22,801 bases of DNA from Winogradskyella sp. (GTDB lineage Bacteria > Bacteroidota > Bacteroidia > Flavobacteriales > Flavobacteriaceae): assembly GCA_030149115.1 (NCBI GenBank), contig JASBSE010000115.1, positions 1 to 22,801 on the forward strand, read 5' to 3'. The number at the start of each line of letters is the position of its first letter. The first letter of the stretch is position 1. The notes under the pieces were generated by a model. The model had not been told where the DNA came from. It ran no database searches and saw only the letters and a list, made by a program, of their open reading frames with translations. The position numbers and the translations under genes are program-made. This document shows, piece after piece, positions 7,785 through 15,142 of the stretch.

Positions 7785-8516
7785 TTATGCTTTAGATGCT
7801 GTGTATATAGTTGCCACACCCATAGTTTGTGGTTTATCTTCGACATTTATAAACCCAATTTTTCTCAAAATATTGTTCAATTCTTCACCATAAGGAAAAA
7901 CAGAAGCCGATTCGCTCAGGTAATTATAAGCTATCTTATCTTTTGAAAACATTTTGCCGATAGTAGGTAAAATAAATTTTGAATAAATTTTGTAGCCAAA
8001 CTTGTAGATTGGGTTAGTTGGCACGGAAGTTTCTAAAATAACAAAAATTCCGTTAGGCTTTAAAACTCTTAGTATTTCTGACAGCCCTTTTTCTAAATTC
8101 TCAAAATTTCTAACACCAAATGCTACTGTTATAGCGTCAAAGGTATTGTCTTCAAAAGGTAAGTTTTCAGAATCGCCAATAACCATAGAGATGATGTTCT
8201 CTAATTTTTTAGAGGTTATTTTTTTTCTGCCAACTTCCAACATGCCATTGCTAATATCTAAACCAATAATTTCTTTGGCGTTTGTAGCGGCTAGGTTAAT
8301 GGCCAAATCACCAGTACCTGTTGCAATATCCAAAATGTTTTCAGGCTGTTTTTTACCAACAATTTTTACAACTTTGTTTCGCCATTTTACATCAATGCCA
8401 AAAGAAATCACTCGATTTAGTCCATCATACTCTTTAGAAATGGTGTCAAACATTTCGGTAACCTGCTCTTTTTTAGAAGCATCACTGTTTTTATATGGTT
8501 TAACTTTTTCAGCCAT
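7785..8516 (-). CDS. ubiE: Demethylmenaquinone methyltransferase
   Basis: A SAM-dependent C-methyltransferase (MenG/UbiE, 243 aa) that converts demethylmenaquinone to menaquinone, the respiratory quinone of Bacteroidota. Conserved parts are EMFDTISKEYDGLNRVISFGID, which begins the UbiE signature, the SAM-binding loop DIATGTGD (63-70), AFGVRNFENLEKGLSEILRV and the C-terminal MGVATIYTASK. Since Bacteroidota lack ubiquinone, the menaquinone role (menG) is the relevant one. It is the first gene of a two-gene unit with porT, 2 bp apart. A possible -7 element lies 15-22 bp before the ATG, implying a very short leader. Confidence 0.95.
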   Translation of the reverse strand: MAEKVKPYKNSDASKKEQVTEMFDTISKEYDGLNRVISFGIDVKWRNKVVKIVGKKQPENILDIATGTGDLAINLAATNAKEIIGLDISNGMLEVGRKKITSKKLENIISMVIGDSENLPFEDNTFDAITVAFGVRNFENLEKGLSEILRVLKPNGIFVILETSVPTNPIYKFGYKIYSKFILPTIGKMFSKDKIAYNYLSESASVFPYGEELNNILRKIGFINVEDKPQTMGVATIYTASKA

Positions 8517-8530
8517 TAAAAAATTTTTGG

Positions 8531-8538
8531 CAAAAATA
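8531..8538 (-). promoter_or_regulatory. Possible -7 element of the ubiE-porT unit
   Basis: TATTTTTG on the minus strand, just upstream of the ubiE ATG at 8516. It is the same octamer as ahead of the aldolase gene and rsmG. No convincing -33 box is seen. Confidence 0.35.
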
Positions 8539-8664
8539 CGTGAAATTTTTTGTTTGAAAATTCATAATTCATAAATCACAAATGAAAATTTTCCTGAAAT
8601 GTTAATAGTTTGTCCTTCCTATTAAGTTTAAAGCTGTGAAACATGTTAACTTATTACTTCTTAC

Positions 8665-8672
8665 TATATTTG
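8665..8672 (+). promoter_or_regulatory. Possible -7 element of the trkA-trkH operon
   Basis: TATATTTG matches TAnnTTTG and ends 26 bp before the trkA ATG. The -33 region shows only GTTAAC, not TTTG, so the call rests on the -7 box and its position. Confidence 0.4.
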
Positions 8673-8698
8673 TATGTTTATTTTGAATAAAACTTTAG

Positions 8699-10048
8699 AT
8701 GAAAATAATTATCGCAGGTGCAGGAGAGGTAGGATTTCATTTGGCAAAATTATTATCCTATGAGTCGCAAGAGATAACTCTTATAGATACCAAAAAGGAT
8801 AACTTAACCTATGCAGGTGAGCACCTGGATATAAAAACCATAAAAGGAGATGCTACATCAATTGCTATCTTAAGAGAGGCACGTATTGAGTCTGTAGAAC
8901 TATTTATCGCAGTAACATCTTCAGAAACTACAAATATTACAGCTTGTGTATTAGCTAAGCAATTGGGTGCACAACGAACTATCGCTAGGATTTCTAATAC
9001 CGAATTTATTGAGCAGAAGGATGCTATTGGTTTTTCTCAGTTTGGGATAGATGAATTGATTTCGCCAGAGTCGTTAGCGGCATCAGAGATTGAGTTATTA
9101 TTAAATCAATATGGTTTTAATGATACTTATGAGTTTGAAGGTGGAGCATTAACCATGCTTGGTTTAAGACTTTCTAGAACAGCAAAATTTGTAGGAAAGA
9201 CTGTAAAAGAAGCTGCAGAATTATATTCAGAATTACATTTTATTCCAATAGCAATTCAACGTTACGGAACTCAGTATACTATAATACCTCGTGGTGATAC
9301 GCAGTTTAAGGAAAATGATAAGGTGGTGTTTATGACCTCAGAAGGTGGAGATGCTGAACTGTTTGAACTCTCAGGTAAAGTAAAAACTGATATTAAGAAT
9401 GTAATGATTCTTGGCGGAAGTAAAATAGGTTTTAAAACTGCTAGAGACCTTTGTAAAAGTAAGTTTAACGTAAAGCTTGTTGAAAGTAGGAAAACATTAG
9501 CTGAAGATCTAGCCGATAGATTGCCCAATGCTTTGATAATCTGTGGTGATGGTAGAAATGTAGAAATTTTAGATGAAGAAAATATCAACGACATGGACGC
9601 TTTTATCTCTGTTACCGGTAATTCTGAAACTAATATAATGTCTTGCTTGTTGGCTAAATCAAAGGGAGTAAAAAAGACCATTGCTTTAGTTGAAAACATG
9701 GATTATTATCAGCTTTCACAATCCATAGGTATAGACACATTAATCAATAAAAAATTATTAGCAGCCAATAATATATTTAGATATATGAGGAAAGGTGAGG
9801 TTGTTGCCATGACAAAGCTTACCAATATGAATGCCGAGCTGCTAGAATTTGTGGTGAAACCTAACTCTAAGATTACAAATAAGATAATTAAGGACTTAAA
9901 TTTCCCTAGGTCTGCTATATTTGGAGGTGTAATTAGGGATGGTGAAGGTATGATTCCGTTAGGAAGCTTTAAGATTGAAGCTGGAGACAGAGTTGTTGTG
10001 TGCTGTTTACCACGATCAATCTCTGAAGTGGAAGCCTTTTTCTCGTAA
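8699..10048 (+). CDS. trkA: Trk system potassium uptake protein TrkA
   Basis: The cytoplasmic nucleotide-binding subunit of the Trk potassium transporter, 449 aa. It is a tandem of two RCK units: Rossmann domain 1 (about 1-130, GAGEVGFHLA, with LIDT at the end of strand 2), a first TrkA_C (about 140-225), Rossmann domain 2 (about 232-350, ILGGSKIGFKTA, then LVES), and a second TrkA_C (about 370-449, ending DRVVVCCLPRSISEVEAFF). This full-length double form is the classic TrkA, which gates TrkH in response to NAD(H)/nucleotides. The second glycine motif (GGSKIG) is less canonical than the first (GAGEVG). trkH follows after 8 bp, so the two form an operon. Confidence 0.96.
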   Translation: MKIIIAGAGEVGFHLAKLLSYESQEITLIDTKKDNLTYAGEHLDIKTIKGDATSIAILREARIESVELFIAVTSSETTNITACVLAKQLGAQRTIARISNTEFIEQKDAIGFSQFGIDELISPESLAASEIELLLNQYGFNDTYEFEGGALTMLGLRLSRTAKFVGKTVKEAAELYSELHFIPIAIQRYGTQYTIIPRGDTQFKENDKVVFMTSEGGDAELFELSGKVKTDIKNVMILGGSKIGFKTARDLCKSKFNVKLVESRKTLAEDLADRLPNALIICGDGRNVEILDEENINDMDAFISVTGNSETNIMSCLLAKSKGVKKTIALVENMDYYQLSQSIGIDTLINKKLLAANNIFRYMRKGEVVAMTKLTNMNAELLEFVVKPNSKITNKIIKDLNFPRSAIFGGVIRDGEGMIPLGSFKIEAGDRVVVCCLPRSISEVEAFFS

Positions 10049-10056
10049 ATACCATT

Positions 10057-11559
10057 ATGTCTAGAATACGACTTAACTATAAGATCATTTTTCACTTTTT
10101 TGGACTGCTTTTGCTTTTCAATGGTGGCTTTATGATGCTTGCTACTTTAATTAGCCTTATATATAAAGACGGGGTAACTTTAAATTTATTCTTAGCAAGT
10201 TTATCTACTTTACTTCTAGGAGGTGTGGCTATGTATGCTACAAAGAACCATAGTAAAGAAATGAACAAGCGAGAAGGTTACATTGTTGTGGCCTTTGGTT
10301 GGATAGTGATGTCTCTTACAGGAACTTTACCTTACATGGCGACAGAGTCCATCCCTACTTTTACTGAAGCCTTTTTTGAAACCATGTCTGGTTATACCAC
10401 AACAGGTGCAAGTATACTAAATGATATAGAAATTTTGCCTGAAGGTGTTCTGTTTTGGAGAAGTATGACACACTGGATTGGAGGTATGGGTATAATAGTA
10501 CTGGCAATCGCAATTCTTCCGTTGTTAGGAGTAGGAGGAATGCAGCTTTTTGCGGCTGAAGCACCTGGTCCTGGTGGAGATAAGTTGCATCCAAGAATTA
10601 CAGATACCGCAAAACGATTGTGGCTTATCTATTTTGGATACACAGTTGCAGAAACCATCCTATTACAAGTAGCAGGTATGTCATTTTTTGATGCCATTAA
10701 CCATGCCCTAAGTACATTGTCAACTGGTGGTTTTTCAACCAAAAATGCTAGTGTAGCCTATTGGAATGATAATCCGGCAATTCAATACATTATTATTTTC
10801 TTTATGTTTTTGGCTGGTACTAATTTTGTGCTGAGCTATTATCTTTTTAAGGGTAAAGTTTCTAAAATAATTGAAGATGAGGAATTTAAATTATACTTCA
10901 AGTTTATCGCTATTTTTACCATAATAGCAGCTTCGTTAATATATTTTAGAGCAGATGTGTCGCAATCTACTATTGCGCATCCAATGGTTTTAGGTCAAGG
11001 TGAAAGTGCGGTAAGACATGCCTTGTTTCAAGTGTTGACAGTAATAACAACAACAGGATTTGTTTCTGCGGATTACACTATGTGGACGCCATTTTTAACC
11101 GTATTTTTCTTTGGGTTAATGTTTTTAGGCGGTTCTGCTGGTAGTACTTCTGGTGGTGTTAAGGTGGTAAGACATTTAATCTTAATAAAAAACGGATTCT
11201 TAGAATTTAAGCGCTCATTACATCCCAATGCTATTTTGCCAGTTCGTTACAATACAAAGTCAATTTCTAAAGATATTGTATTTAATGTCCTAGGATTCTT
11301 TATTCTTTATATGTTGTCTTTTATTATTGGTGCTTTGGTGTTTTCTATGTTTCAAATGGACTTTGAGTCTGCTATAGGTTTATCGGCATCAAGTTTAGGT
11401 AATGTAGGACCTGCATTAGGTGAATATGGTCCCGTGAATAATTATGCGGCATTACCACCTTTAGGCAAATGGTGGGCTTCGTTTTTAATGCTTATTGGTA
11501 GATTAGAATTGTTTACTGTACTGATAATAATGACACCTTTTTTCTGGAGAAACAGATAA
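10057..11559 (+). CDS. trkH: Trk system potassium uptake protein TrkH
   Basis: The inner-membrane potassium-translocating subunit, 500 aa, with about ten hydrophobic segments arranged as four membrane-pore-membrane repeats. The four selectivity-filter loops are visible, each with its key glycine: MSGYTTTGAS, LSTLSTGGFS, LTVITTTGFV and SSLGNVGPALGEYG. The intervening GGMGIIVLAIAILPLLG and FLGGSAGSTSGGVKVVR are also typical of TrkH/KtrB; the latter is the intramembrane gate loop. It ends in ELFTVLIIMTPFFWRNR, the standard C-terminus. Paired with trkA 8 bp upstream. Only AT-rich imperfect repeats follow, with no convincing terminator. Confidence 0.96.
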   Translation: MSRIRLNYKIIFHFFGLLLLFNGGFMMLATLISLIYKDGVTLNLFLASLSTLLLGGVAMYATKNHSKEMNKREGYIVVAFGWIVMSLTGTLPYMATESIPTFTEAFFETMSGYTTTGASILNDIEILPEGVLFWRSMTHWIGGMGIIVLAIAILPLLGVGGMQLFAAEAPGPGGDKLHPRITDTAKRLWLIYFGYTVAETILLQVAGMSFFDAINHALSTLSTGGFSTKNASVAYWNDNPAIQYIIIFFMFLAGTNFVLSYYLFKGKVSKIIEDEEFKLYFKFIAIFTIIAASLIYFRADVSQSTIAHPMVLGQGESAVRHALFQVLTVITTTGFVSADYTMWTPFLTVFFFGLMFLGGSAGSTSGGVKVVRHLILIKNGFLEFKRSLHPNAILPVRYNTKSISKDIVFNVLGFFILYMLSFIIGALVFSMFQMDFESAIGLSASSLGNVGPALGEYGPVNNYAALPPLGKWWASFLMLIGRLELFTVLIIMTPFFWRNR

Positions 11560-11646
11560 AATTTAATTTTTTTTAAATTTTTTAAAATTTACCTAGCCTA
11601 TAATTTTACTGCTGTTTTTGATTTTTATATACTTAAAATCAGGCTG

Positions 11647-11675
11647 TTGTTGTAATACTGGTTGTAACATTTTTG
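11647..11675 (+). promoter_or_regulatory. Possible promoter of the small tail-anchored protein cluster
   Basis: TTG (11647-11649), an 18-bp spacer, then CATTTTTG (11668-11675), one mismatch from TAnnTTTG. It would give a leader of about 40 nt that contains the GCG hairpin at 11681-11701. The TTG box sits in a TTG-rich run, so the spacing match could be chance. Confidence 0.35.
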
Positions 11676-11680
11676 TTTGT

Positions 11681-11701
11681 GTTGCGTCATATTAGCGTAA
11701 C
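11681..11701 (+). other. Leader hairpin with GCG arms upstream of the first small protein
   Basis: GTTGCGT (11681-11687), loop CATATTA, GCGTAAC (11695-11701) pair over seven positions in plus-strand RNA, counting two G-U pairs. It lies 20 bp before the ATG at 11722. A similar segment lies at 12024-12043, ahead of the second small protein. Its role is unknown: it could be an RNA structure or a protein-binding operator. Confidence 0.35.
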
Positions 11702-11721
11702 CAATTAAAAAATTATCTATC

Positions 11722-11970
11722 ATGGAATTAGTATTAAATCAAGAATTAGAATCTGTACCAGAACCCATTGCGGTATCTCATTACACAACAAACGGTTTGT
11801 TGAACTCTAATTACAAATCTATTGTTAAGCACAACTTTAGCAAGTCTACTACAAAATCTGTTTTTGGAATTAGACAACGTATTAAGTCTTCGCAGCTTTG
11901 TAAAGTAGATCATGTTGCAGCCATTTTAAAATTGTCTGTATTTGTTATAGCTTTAATCGCTATTTTCTAA
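11722..11970 (+). CDS. Small protein with C-terminal membrane anchor, unknown function
   Basis: A protein of 82 aa. Residues 1-62 are polar and turn strongly basic (many Lys/Arg/Ser from about 34 on: KSIVKHNFSKSTTKS, then RQRIKSSQ). Residues about 64-82 are a hydrophobic segment (HVAAILKLSVFVIALIAIF) that ends at the stop, so the protein should be tail-anchored in the inner membrane with its basic part in the cytoplasm (inference). There is one Cys at 59 and no signal peptide. It has no domain I recognise and does not share the DFPEATP motif of the next two genes, but it has the same layout of basic head plus terminal anchor. Coding status is supported by a good ATG, a plausible promoter and its place in a run of like genes. 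Confidence 0.65.
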   Translation: MELVLNQELESVPEPIAVSHYTTNGLLNSNYKSIVKHNFSKSTTKSVFGIRQRIKSSQLCKVDHVAAILKLSVFVIALIAIF

Positions 11971-12023
11971 AATATACTTACGTTATTTCCTGAACTCTAA
12001 CTGACATTTATGTCTTTTATATC

Positions 12024-12043
12024 GTGCGCTATTACAAGCGAAC
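12024..12043 (+). other. Second GCG-flanked element upstream of the DFPEATP gene pair
   Basis: GTGCGCT-ATTACA-AGCGAAC: a CGCT/AGCG stem flanked by a G-A mismatch and a GT/AC pair. It resembles the 11681-11701 element (TGCGTCATATTAGCGTAAC versus TGCGCTATTACAAGCGAAC). It sits 43 bp before the ATG at 12087. Function unknown. Confidence 0.3.
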
Positions 12044-12086
12044 AAACTATCTTTTATCTAAATATTAAAATTTAAATTCAATAATT

Positions 12087-12362
12087 ATGGGTTTTGGTGG
12101 GTCTGTACAAGCAATGATAACAACTCTTAAGAACAACGAAAAGATGCGTTCTAAAAGAGGTGATTTCAAGAGAACAGTACATAGCTCTGGATATAGCAAA
12201 CAAAAACCAGAGTATGATTTCCCAGAGGCTACACCACAAATGCTTAATGAGATAAAAGAAAGATTGCAAAAAGAGCGTAAGAGACGTACTTATAAAGTTG
12301 TTGCTTTAACAATTATCTTGTTTTTAGGATTAGCTTATTTAGTTTATGTAGAATTAAAATAA
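12087..12362 (+). CDS. Small DFPEATP-motif protein with C-terminal transmembrane segment (copy 1)
   Basis: A protein of 91 aa. The order is: GFGGSVQAMITTLKNN (a short amphipathic stretch), a basic segment (about 20-40), the motif DFPEATP (44-50), a charged helix MLNEIKERLQKERKRR (about 51-67) and a terminal membrane span (about 71-87). Positive residues just before the span predict a cytoplasmic head. It is clearly paralogous to the gene that starts 8 bp after its stop: both have a (M/S)I(T/S)xLK(N/S)N start region, DFPEATP, and an EI(K/R)xxL(K/Q)(K/R)E helix before the anchor. From memory, similar small proteins occur in other Flavobacteria, often in tandem, but I know of no assigned function. 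Confidence 0.8.
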   Translation: MGFGGSVQAMITTLKNNEKMRSKRGDFKRTVHSSGYSKQKPEYDFPEATPQMLNEIKERLQKERKRRTYKVVALTIILFLGLAYLVYVELK

Positions 12363-12370
12363 TACTCATT

Positions 12371-12631
12371 ATGCCTCTAGCAGAATCAATGATAAGCTCT
12401 CTTAAGAGTAATAAAAGTGTTATGCTTGATAAGTCTAAACGCTTTAGAAAGACGCTTGGAGGTTATAATAAAAATCGAAAAGGGAATTTTGATTTCCCTG
12501 AAGCAACACCAGAAATTCTGCTTGAAATAAGGAAAAAGTTAAAGAGAGAACAACAAATACTATGGTTAAAAATTAGTATAGTCTCAATTATAATAATAAC
12601 GCCTTTGGTTTGGATGCTATTGGCATCATAA
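12371..12631 (+). CDS. Small DFPEATP-motif protein with C-terminal transmembrane segment (copy 2)
   Basis: A protein of 86 aa, the tandem paralogue of the preceding gene and 8 bp downstream of it. The order is: MISSLKSNKSV near the start, a basic segment (about 18-38), DFPEATP (41-47), a charged helix ILLEIRKKLKREQQ (about 49-62), then a hydrophobic anchor (about 66-84). The head and anchor have diverged while the DFPEATP-helix block is nearly identical, which suggests that block is the functional or interaction part. The stop codon abuts a strong bidirectional terminator, so this is the last gene of the unit. Function unknown. Confidence 0.8.
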   Translation: MPLAESMISSLKSNKSVMLDKSKRFRKTLGGYNKNRKGNFDFPEATPEILLEIRKKLKREQQILWLKISIVSIIIITPLVWMLLAS

Positions 12632-12671
12632 AAAAAAGCTATAATTCATCATTCAGAATTATAGCTTTTTT
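12632..12671. terminator. Bidirectional intrinsic terminator between small-protein genes and aminotransferase gene
   Basis: AAAAAAGCTATAATTC (12632-12647) pairs perfectly with GAATTATAGCTTTTTT (12656-12671) around an 8-nt loop. A and T runs lie at both ends, so it serves the plus-strand small-protein unit and the minus-strand aminotransferase ending at 12691. Confidence 0.88.
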
Positions 12672-12690
12672 AAAATGTTATATGTAAGGT

Positions 12691-13875
12691 TTAGCTTAGA
12701 GCTTCCTTAATTCTTTTAATAGCTTCTATAATTTGTTCTTGAGAAGCGGCATAAGAAATACGAATACAGTCAGGGTTTCCAAAAGCTTCACCAGTTACTG
12801 TGGCTACAAGCGCTTCTTCTAATAAGAATAAAGACATGTCTGTAGCATTGTTTATAGTCTTTCCTTTTACGGTCTTCCCAAAATAAGCAGATACGTTAGG
12901 AAATACATAAAAAGCACCTTCAGGTTCATTGGTTTTAAAACCATCAATACCATCAAGCAGTTCTAGGATTAATTTACGACGTTCTTTAAACTCGTCGATC
13001 ATATACTTTATGCGTGATGGATCAGCCTCCAAAGCAGAAATGACAGCACGCTGAGCAATACAATTTGCACCACTTGTTACCTGACCTTGCATTTTGTTAC
13101 AAGCTCTGGCAATCCAGTCTGGTGCACCAATATAACCGATTCTCCAGCCAGTCATAGCAAAGGCTTTAGAAACACCATTTATGGTTATCGTTCTGTCGTA
13201 CATATCTTCAAACTGAGCCATGCTATGGTGTCCACCAATAAAATTAATATGCTCATAGATTTCGTCAGAAGCTACGTATATGTTTGGGTATTTTTGTAGC
13301 ACATCTGCAATAGCTCTTAACTCTTCTTCACTATATACAGAACCACTTGGGTTGCAAGGGGAACTGTACCAAAGCATTTTGGTTTTTGGAGTGATAGCAG
13401 CTTCAAGTTGCTCTGCAGTCATTTTAAAATCGTTAGAAATATCTGTTTTTACTTCAACAGGAACACCTCCGTTAAGCTTTACAATATCAGCATAACTTAC
13501 CCAATAAGGACATGGTAAAATAACTTCATCTCCATCATTAAGCATTACAGAGGCAATATTAAATAATGATTGCTTAGCACCTGTAGAGACTACTATCTGA
13601 GATCTTGAGTAATCTAGTCCATTATCACGTTTAAACTTTGTTATAATGGCATCTTTTAATTCTACATAGCCATCAACAGGTGTGTAGCTGTTATAATTGT
13701 CATTTACAGCTTTTATAGCTGCGTCCTTTACAAAATCTGGTGTATTAAAATCTGGTTCACCCAGGCTTAATCCAATAATGTCTTTACCCTCTGCTCTTAG
13801 TTCTCTGGCTTTTGCTGCCATAGCAAGGGTTGCTGAAGTCGATAGATTGTTAATTCTATCAGAAAGTTGGTTCAT
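12691..13875 (-). CDS. Aspartate aminotransferase-type PLP enzyme (class I/II, subgroup Ib)
   Basis: An aminotransferase of 394 aa, most like the AspB/subgroup Ib aspartate aminotransferases, which interconvert aspartate plus 2-oxoglutarate with oxaloacetate plus glutamate. Fold-type I landmarks: GLSLGEPDFNTPDF (35-48), YTPVDGYVELKDAI, STGAKQSLFN (phosphate-binding loop), Asn175 in CNPSG, Asp204 and Tyr207 in SDEIYEH, the Schiff-base Lys237 in GVSKAFAMTGWRIGYIG, and the substrate-carboxylate Arg in CIRISYA near the C-terminus. Related subgroup members also accept prephenate or other substrates, so the exact specificity is not certain. It starts 18 bp after the desaturase stop on the same strand, so it is probably co-transcribed, and it ends at a strong terminator. 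Confidence 0.92.
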   Translation of the reverse strand: MNQLSDRINNLSTSATLAMAAKARELRAEGKDIIGLSLGEPDFNTPDFVKDAAIKAVNDNYNSYTPVDGYVELKDAIITKFKRDNGLDYSRSQIVVSTGAKQSLFNIASVMLNDGDEVILPCPYWVSYADIVKLNGGVPVEVKTDISNDFKMTAEQLEAAITPKTKMLWYSSPCNPSGSVYSEEELRAIADVLQKYPNIYVASDEIYEHINFIGGHHSMAQFEDMYDRTITINGVSKAFAMTGWRIGYIGAPDWIARACNKMQGQVTSGANCIAQRAVISALEADPSRIKYMIDEFKERRKLILELLDGIDGFKTNEPEGAFYVFPNVSAYFGKTVKGKTINNATDMSLFLLEEALVATVTGEAFGNPDCIRISYAASQEQIIEAIKRIKEALS

Positions 13876-13893
13876 GTGTTAGTTATAATAGAA

Positions 13894-14994
13894 TTATGCT
13901 TGCATTGCTGGTCGCGTTCCCATTTCTTTCAAAAATCTAAAATGCGCAGCAATTGCTTTTCTTGTGGTTTCGTATTCTTTATAAGGTAAATTAAACTCTT
14001 TAGCAGTGTCCTTTACAATTTTAGCAATTTTTCCATAGTGAATATGGCTTATATTTGGAAAAATATGATGCTCTACTTGGTGATTTAAACCACCAGTATA
14101 CCAGTTTACTAACCAATTTTTAGCACCAAAGTTAACAGTAGTTTTAAGCTGGTGAATTGCCCAAGTATTTTTCATAGTGCCATCTTTTTCTGGCATTGGC
14201 ATTTCAGCTTCATCCATAACATGTGCCAATTGAAAAACAACACTAAGTATAAGGCCAGCAACATAGTGCATAATAAAAAAGCCAATTAAAACCTCGTACC
14301 AAGCTAAGTCAGTTAATAGAATCGGTAAAACGATCCACATAGCAACATAAACCAACTTAGAGATTACCAACTTACTCCAGTTAACAATCGGATTTGGAAA
14401 CTTACCGTAAGACAACTTTCGCTTCATATAGCGTTTCATTTGCTGAAAATCAGTAGTAATTGCCCAGTTGATTGTAAGCAATCCATAAAGGAAAATAGAA
14501 TAGTAATGTTGAAATTTATGGTGCTTACGCCATTCAGCATGTTCTGAGAATCTAAGAATTCTTCCTGCTTCTAAATCTTCATCATGCCCATGAATATTTG
14601 TGTACGTATGATGAAGTACATTATGTTGTACCTGCCAGTTATAAACATTTCCTGCTAAGATGTAGATACTACTTCCCATTAGGCGGTTTACCCATTCTTT
14701 GTTAGAAAATGCACCATGATTACCATCGTGCATTACATTCATACCAACTCCAGCCATACCAATACCCATAACTACAGTTAAAAGCAGTTGTGCCCAAGTA
14801 GGAATGTCTAAGGTAATTAGCAAAAAGTATGGAGTTAGAAAGATAGCAAACATAACAACTGTTTTTATCCAAAGTTGCCAGTTACCAGTTCTTTTAATAT
14901 TGTTTTCTTTAAAGTAGTTGTTAACACGTTTGTTTAGAGTTCTAAAGAACTTTGCCGAGTCAACACGAGAGAATGATAAGGTTTGTTGAGCCAT
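13894..14994 (-). CDS. Membrane fatty-acid desaturase (DesA/linoleoyl-CoA desaturase-like, QxxHH type)
   Basis: An integral-membrane di-iron desaturase of 366 aa that introduces a double bond into an acyl chain using O2 and reductant. All three His boxes are present: HDGNH (89-93), HNVLHH (124-129) and QVEHH (306-310). The Gln in place of the first His of box 3 is typical of front-end (delta-5/delta-6-like) desaturases, but no cytochrome b5 domain is fused, so electrons must come from a separate ferredoxin or similar partner. Hydrophobic pairs lie at about 44-64 and 66-90, with more at about 165-180 and 210-255. The regiospecificity is not certain. First gene of a likely two-gene unit with the aminotransferase. 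Confidence 0.93.
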   Translation of the reverse strand: MAQQTLSFSRVDSAKFFRTLNKRVNNYFKENNIKRTGNWQLWIKTVVMFAIFLTPYFLLITLDIPTWAQLLLTVVMGIGMAGVGMNVMHDGNHGAFSNKEWVNRLMGSSIYILAGNVYNWQVQHNVLHHTYTNIHGHDEDLEAGRILRFSEHAEWRKHHKFQHYYSIFLYGLLTINWAITTDFQQMKRYMKRKLSYGKFPNPIVNWSKLVISKLVYVAMWIVLPILLTDLAWYEVLIGFFIMHYVAGLILSVVFQLAHVMDEAEMPMPEKDGTMKNTWAIHQLKTTVNFGAKNWLVNWYTGGLNHQVEHHIFPNISHIHYGKIAKIVKDTAKEFNLPYKEYETTRKAIAAHFRFLKEMGTRPAMQA

Positions 14995-15053
14995 AAATCA
15001 ATTTTTTTATCTTTATATCTATAACGAAAAGGGATTAGATTCATTATAAGTTG

Positions 15054-15061
15054 CAAAGATA
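15054..15061 (-). promoter_or_regulatory. -7 element of the desaturase gene
   Basis: TATCTTTG on the minus strand, an exact TAnnTTTG match 60 bp before the ATG at 14994. It is divergent from the rsmG element 58 bp away. No TTTG is seen at the -33 spacing. Confidence 0.45.
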
Positions 15062-15119
15062 ATTAATAAATAAAATGAAGCCTTATGCTAAGGCGTTAAT
15101 TTATACACACTAAAATAGT

Positions 15120-15127
15120 TATTTTTG
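15120..15127 (+). promoter_or_regulatory. -7 element of rsmG
   Basis: TATTTTTG matches TAnnTTTG and ends 15 bp before the ATG at 15143, implying a very short leader. No clear -33 box. Confidence 0.45.
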
Positions 15128-15142
15128 CACAAATTATAATTG

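Noticed and set aside
11558..11582. A/T-only inverted repeat (AAATTTAA ... TTAAATTT) after trkH as a terminator
   Set aside because: The stem has no G-C pair and the region is a poly-A/T run where such repeats arise by chance; no defined U tract follows a stable stem.
11617..11643. Hairpin TTTGATTTT / AAAATCAGG downstream of trkH as an ncRNA or riboswitch
   Set aside because: Nine weak pairs with two G-U, no U tract, no recognisable aptamer; insufficient to call a structured RNA.
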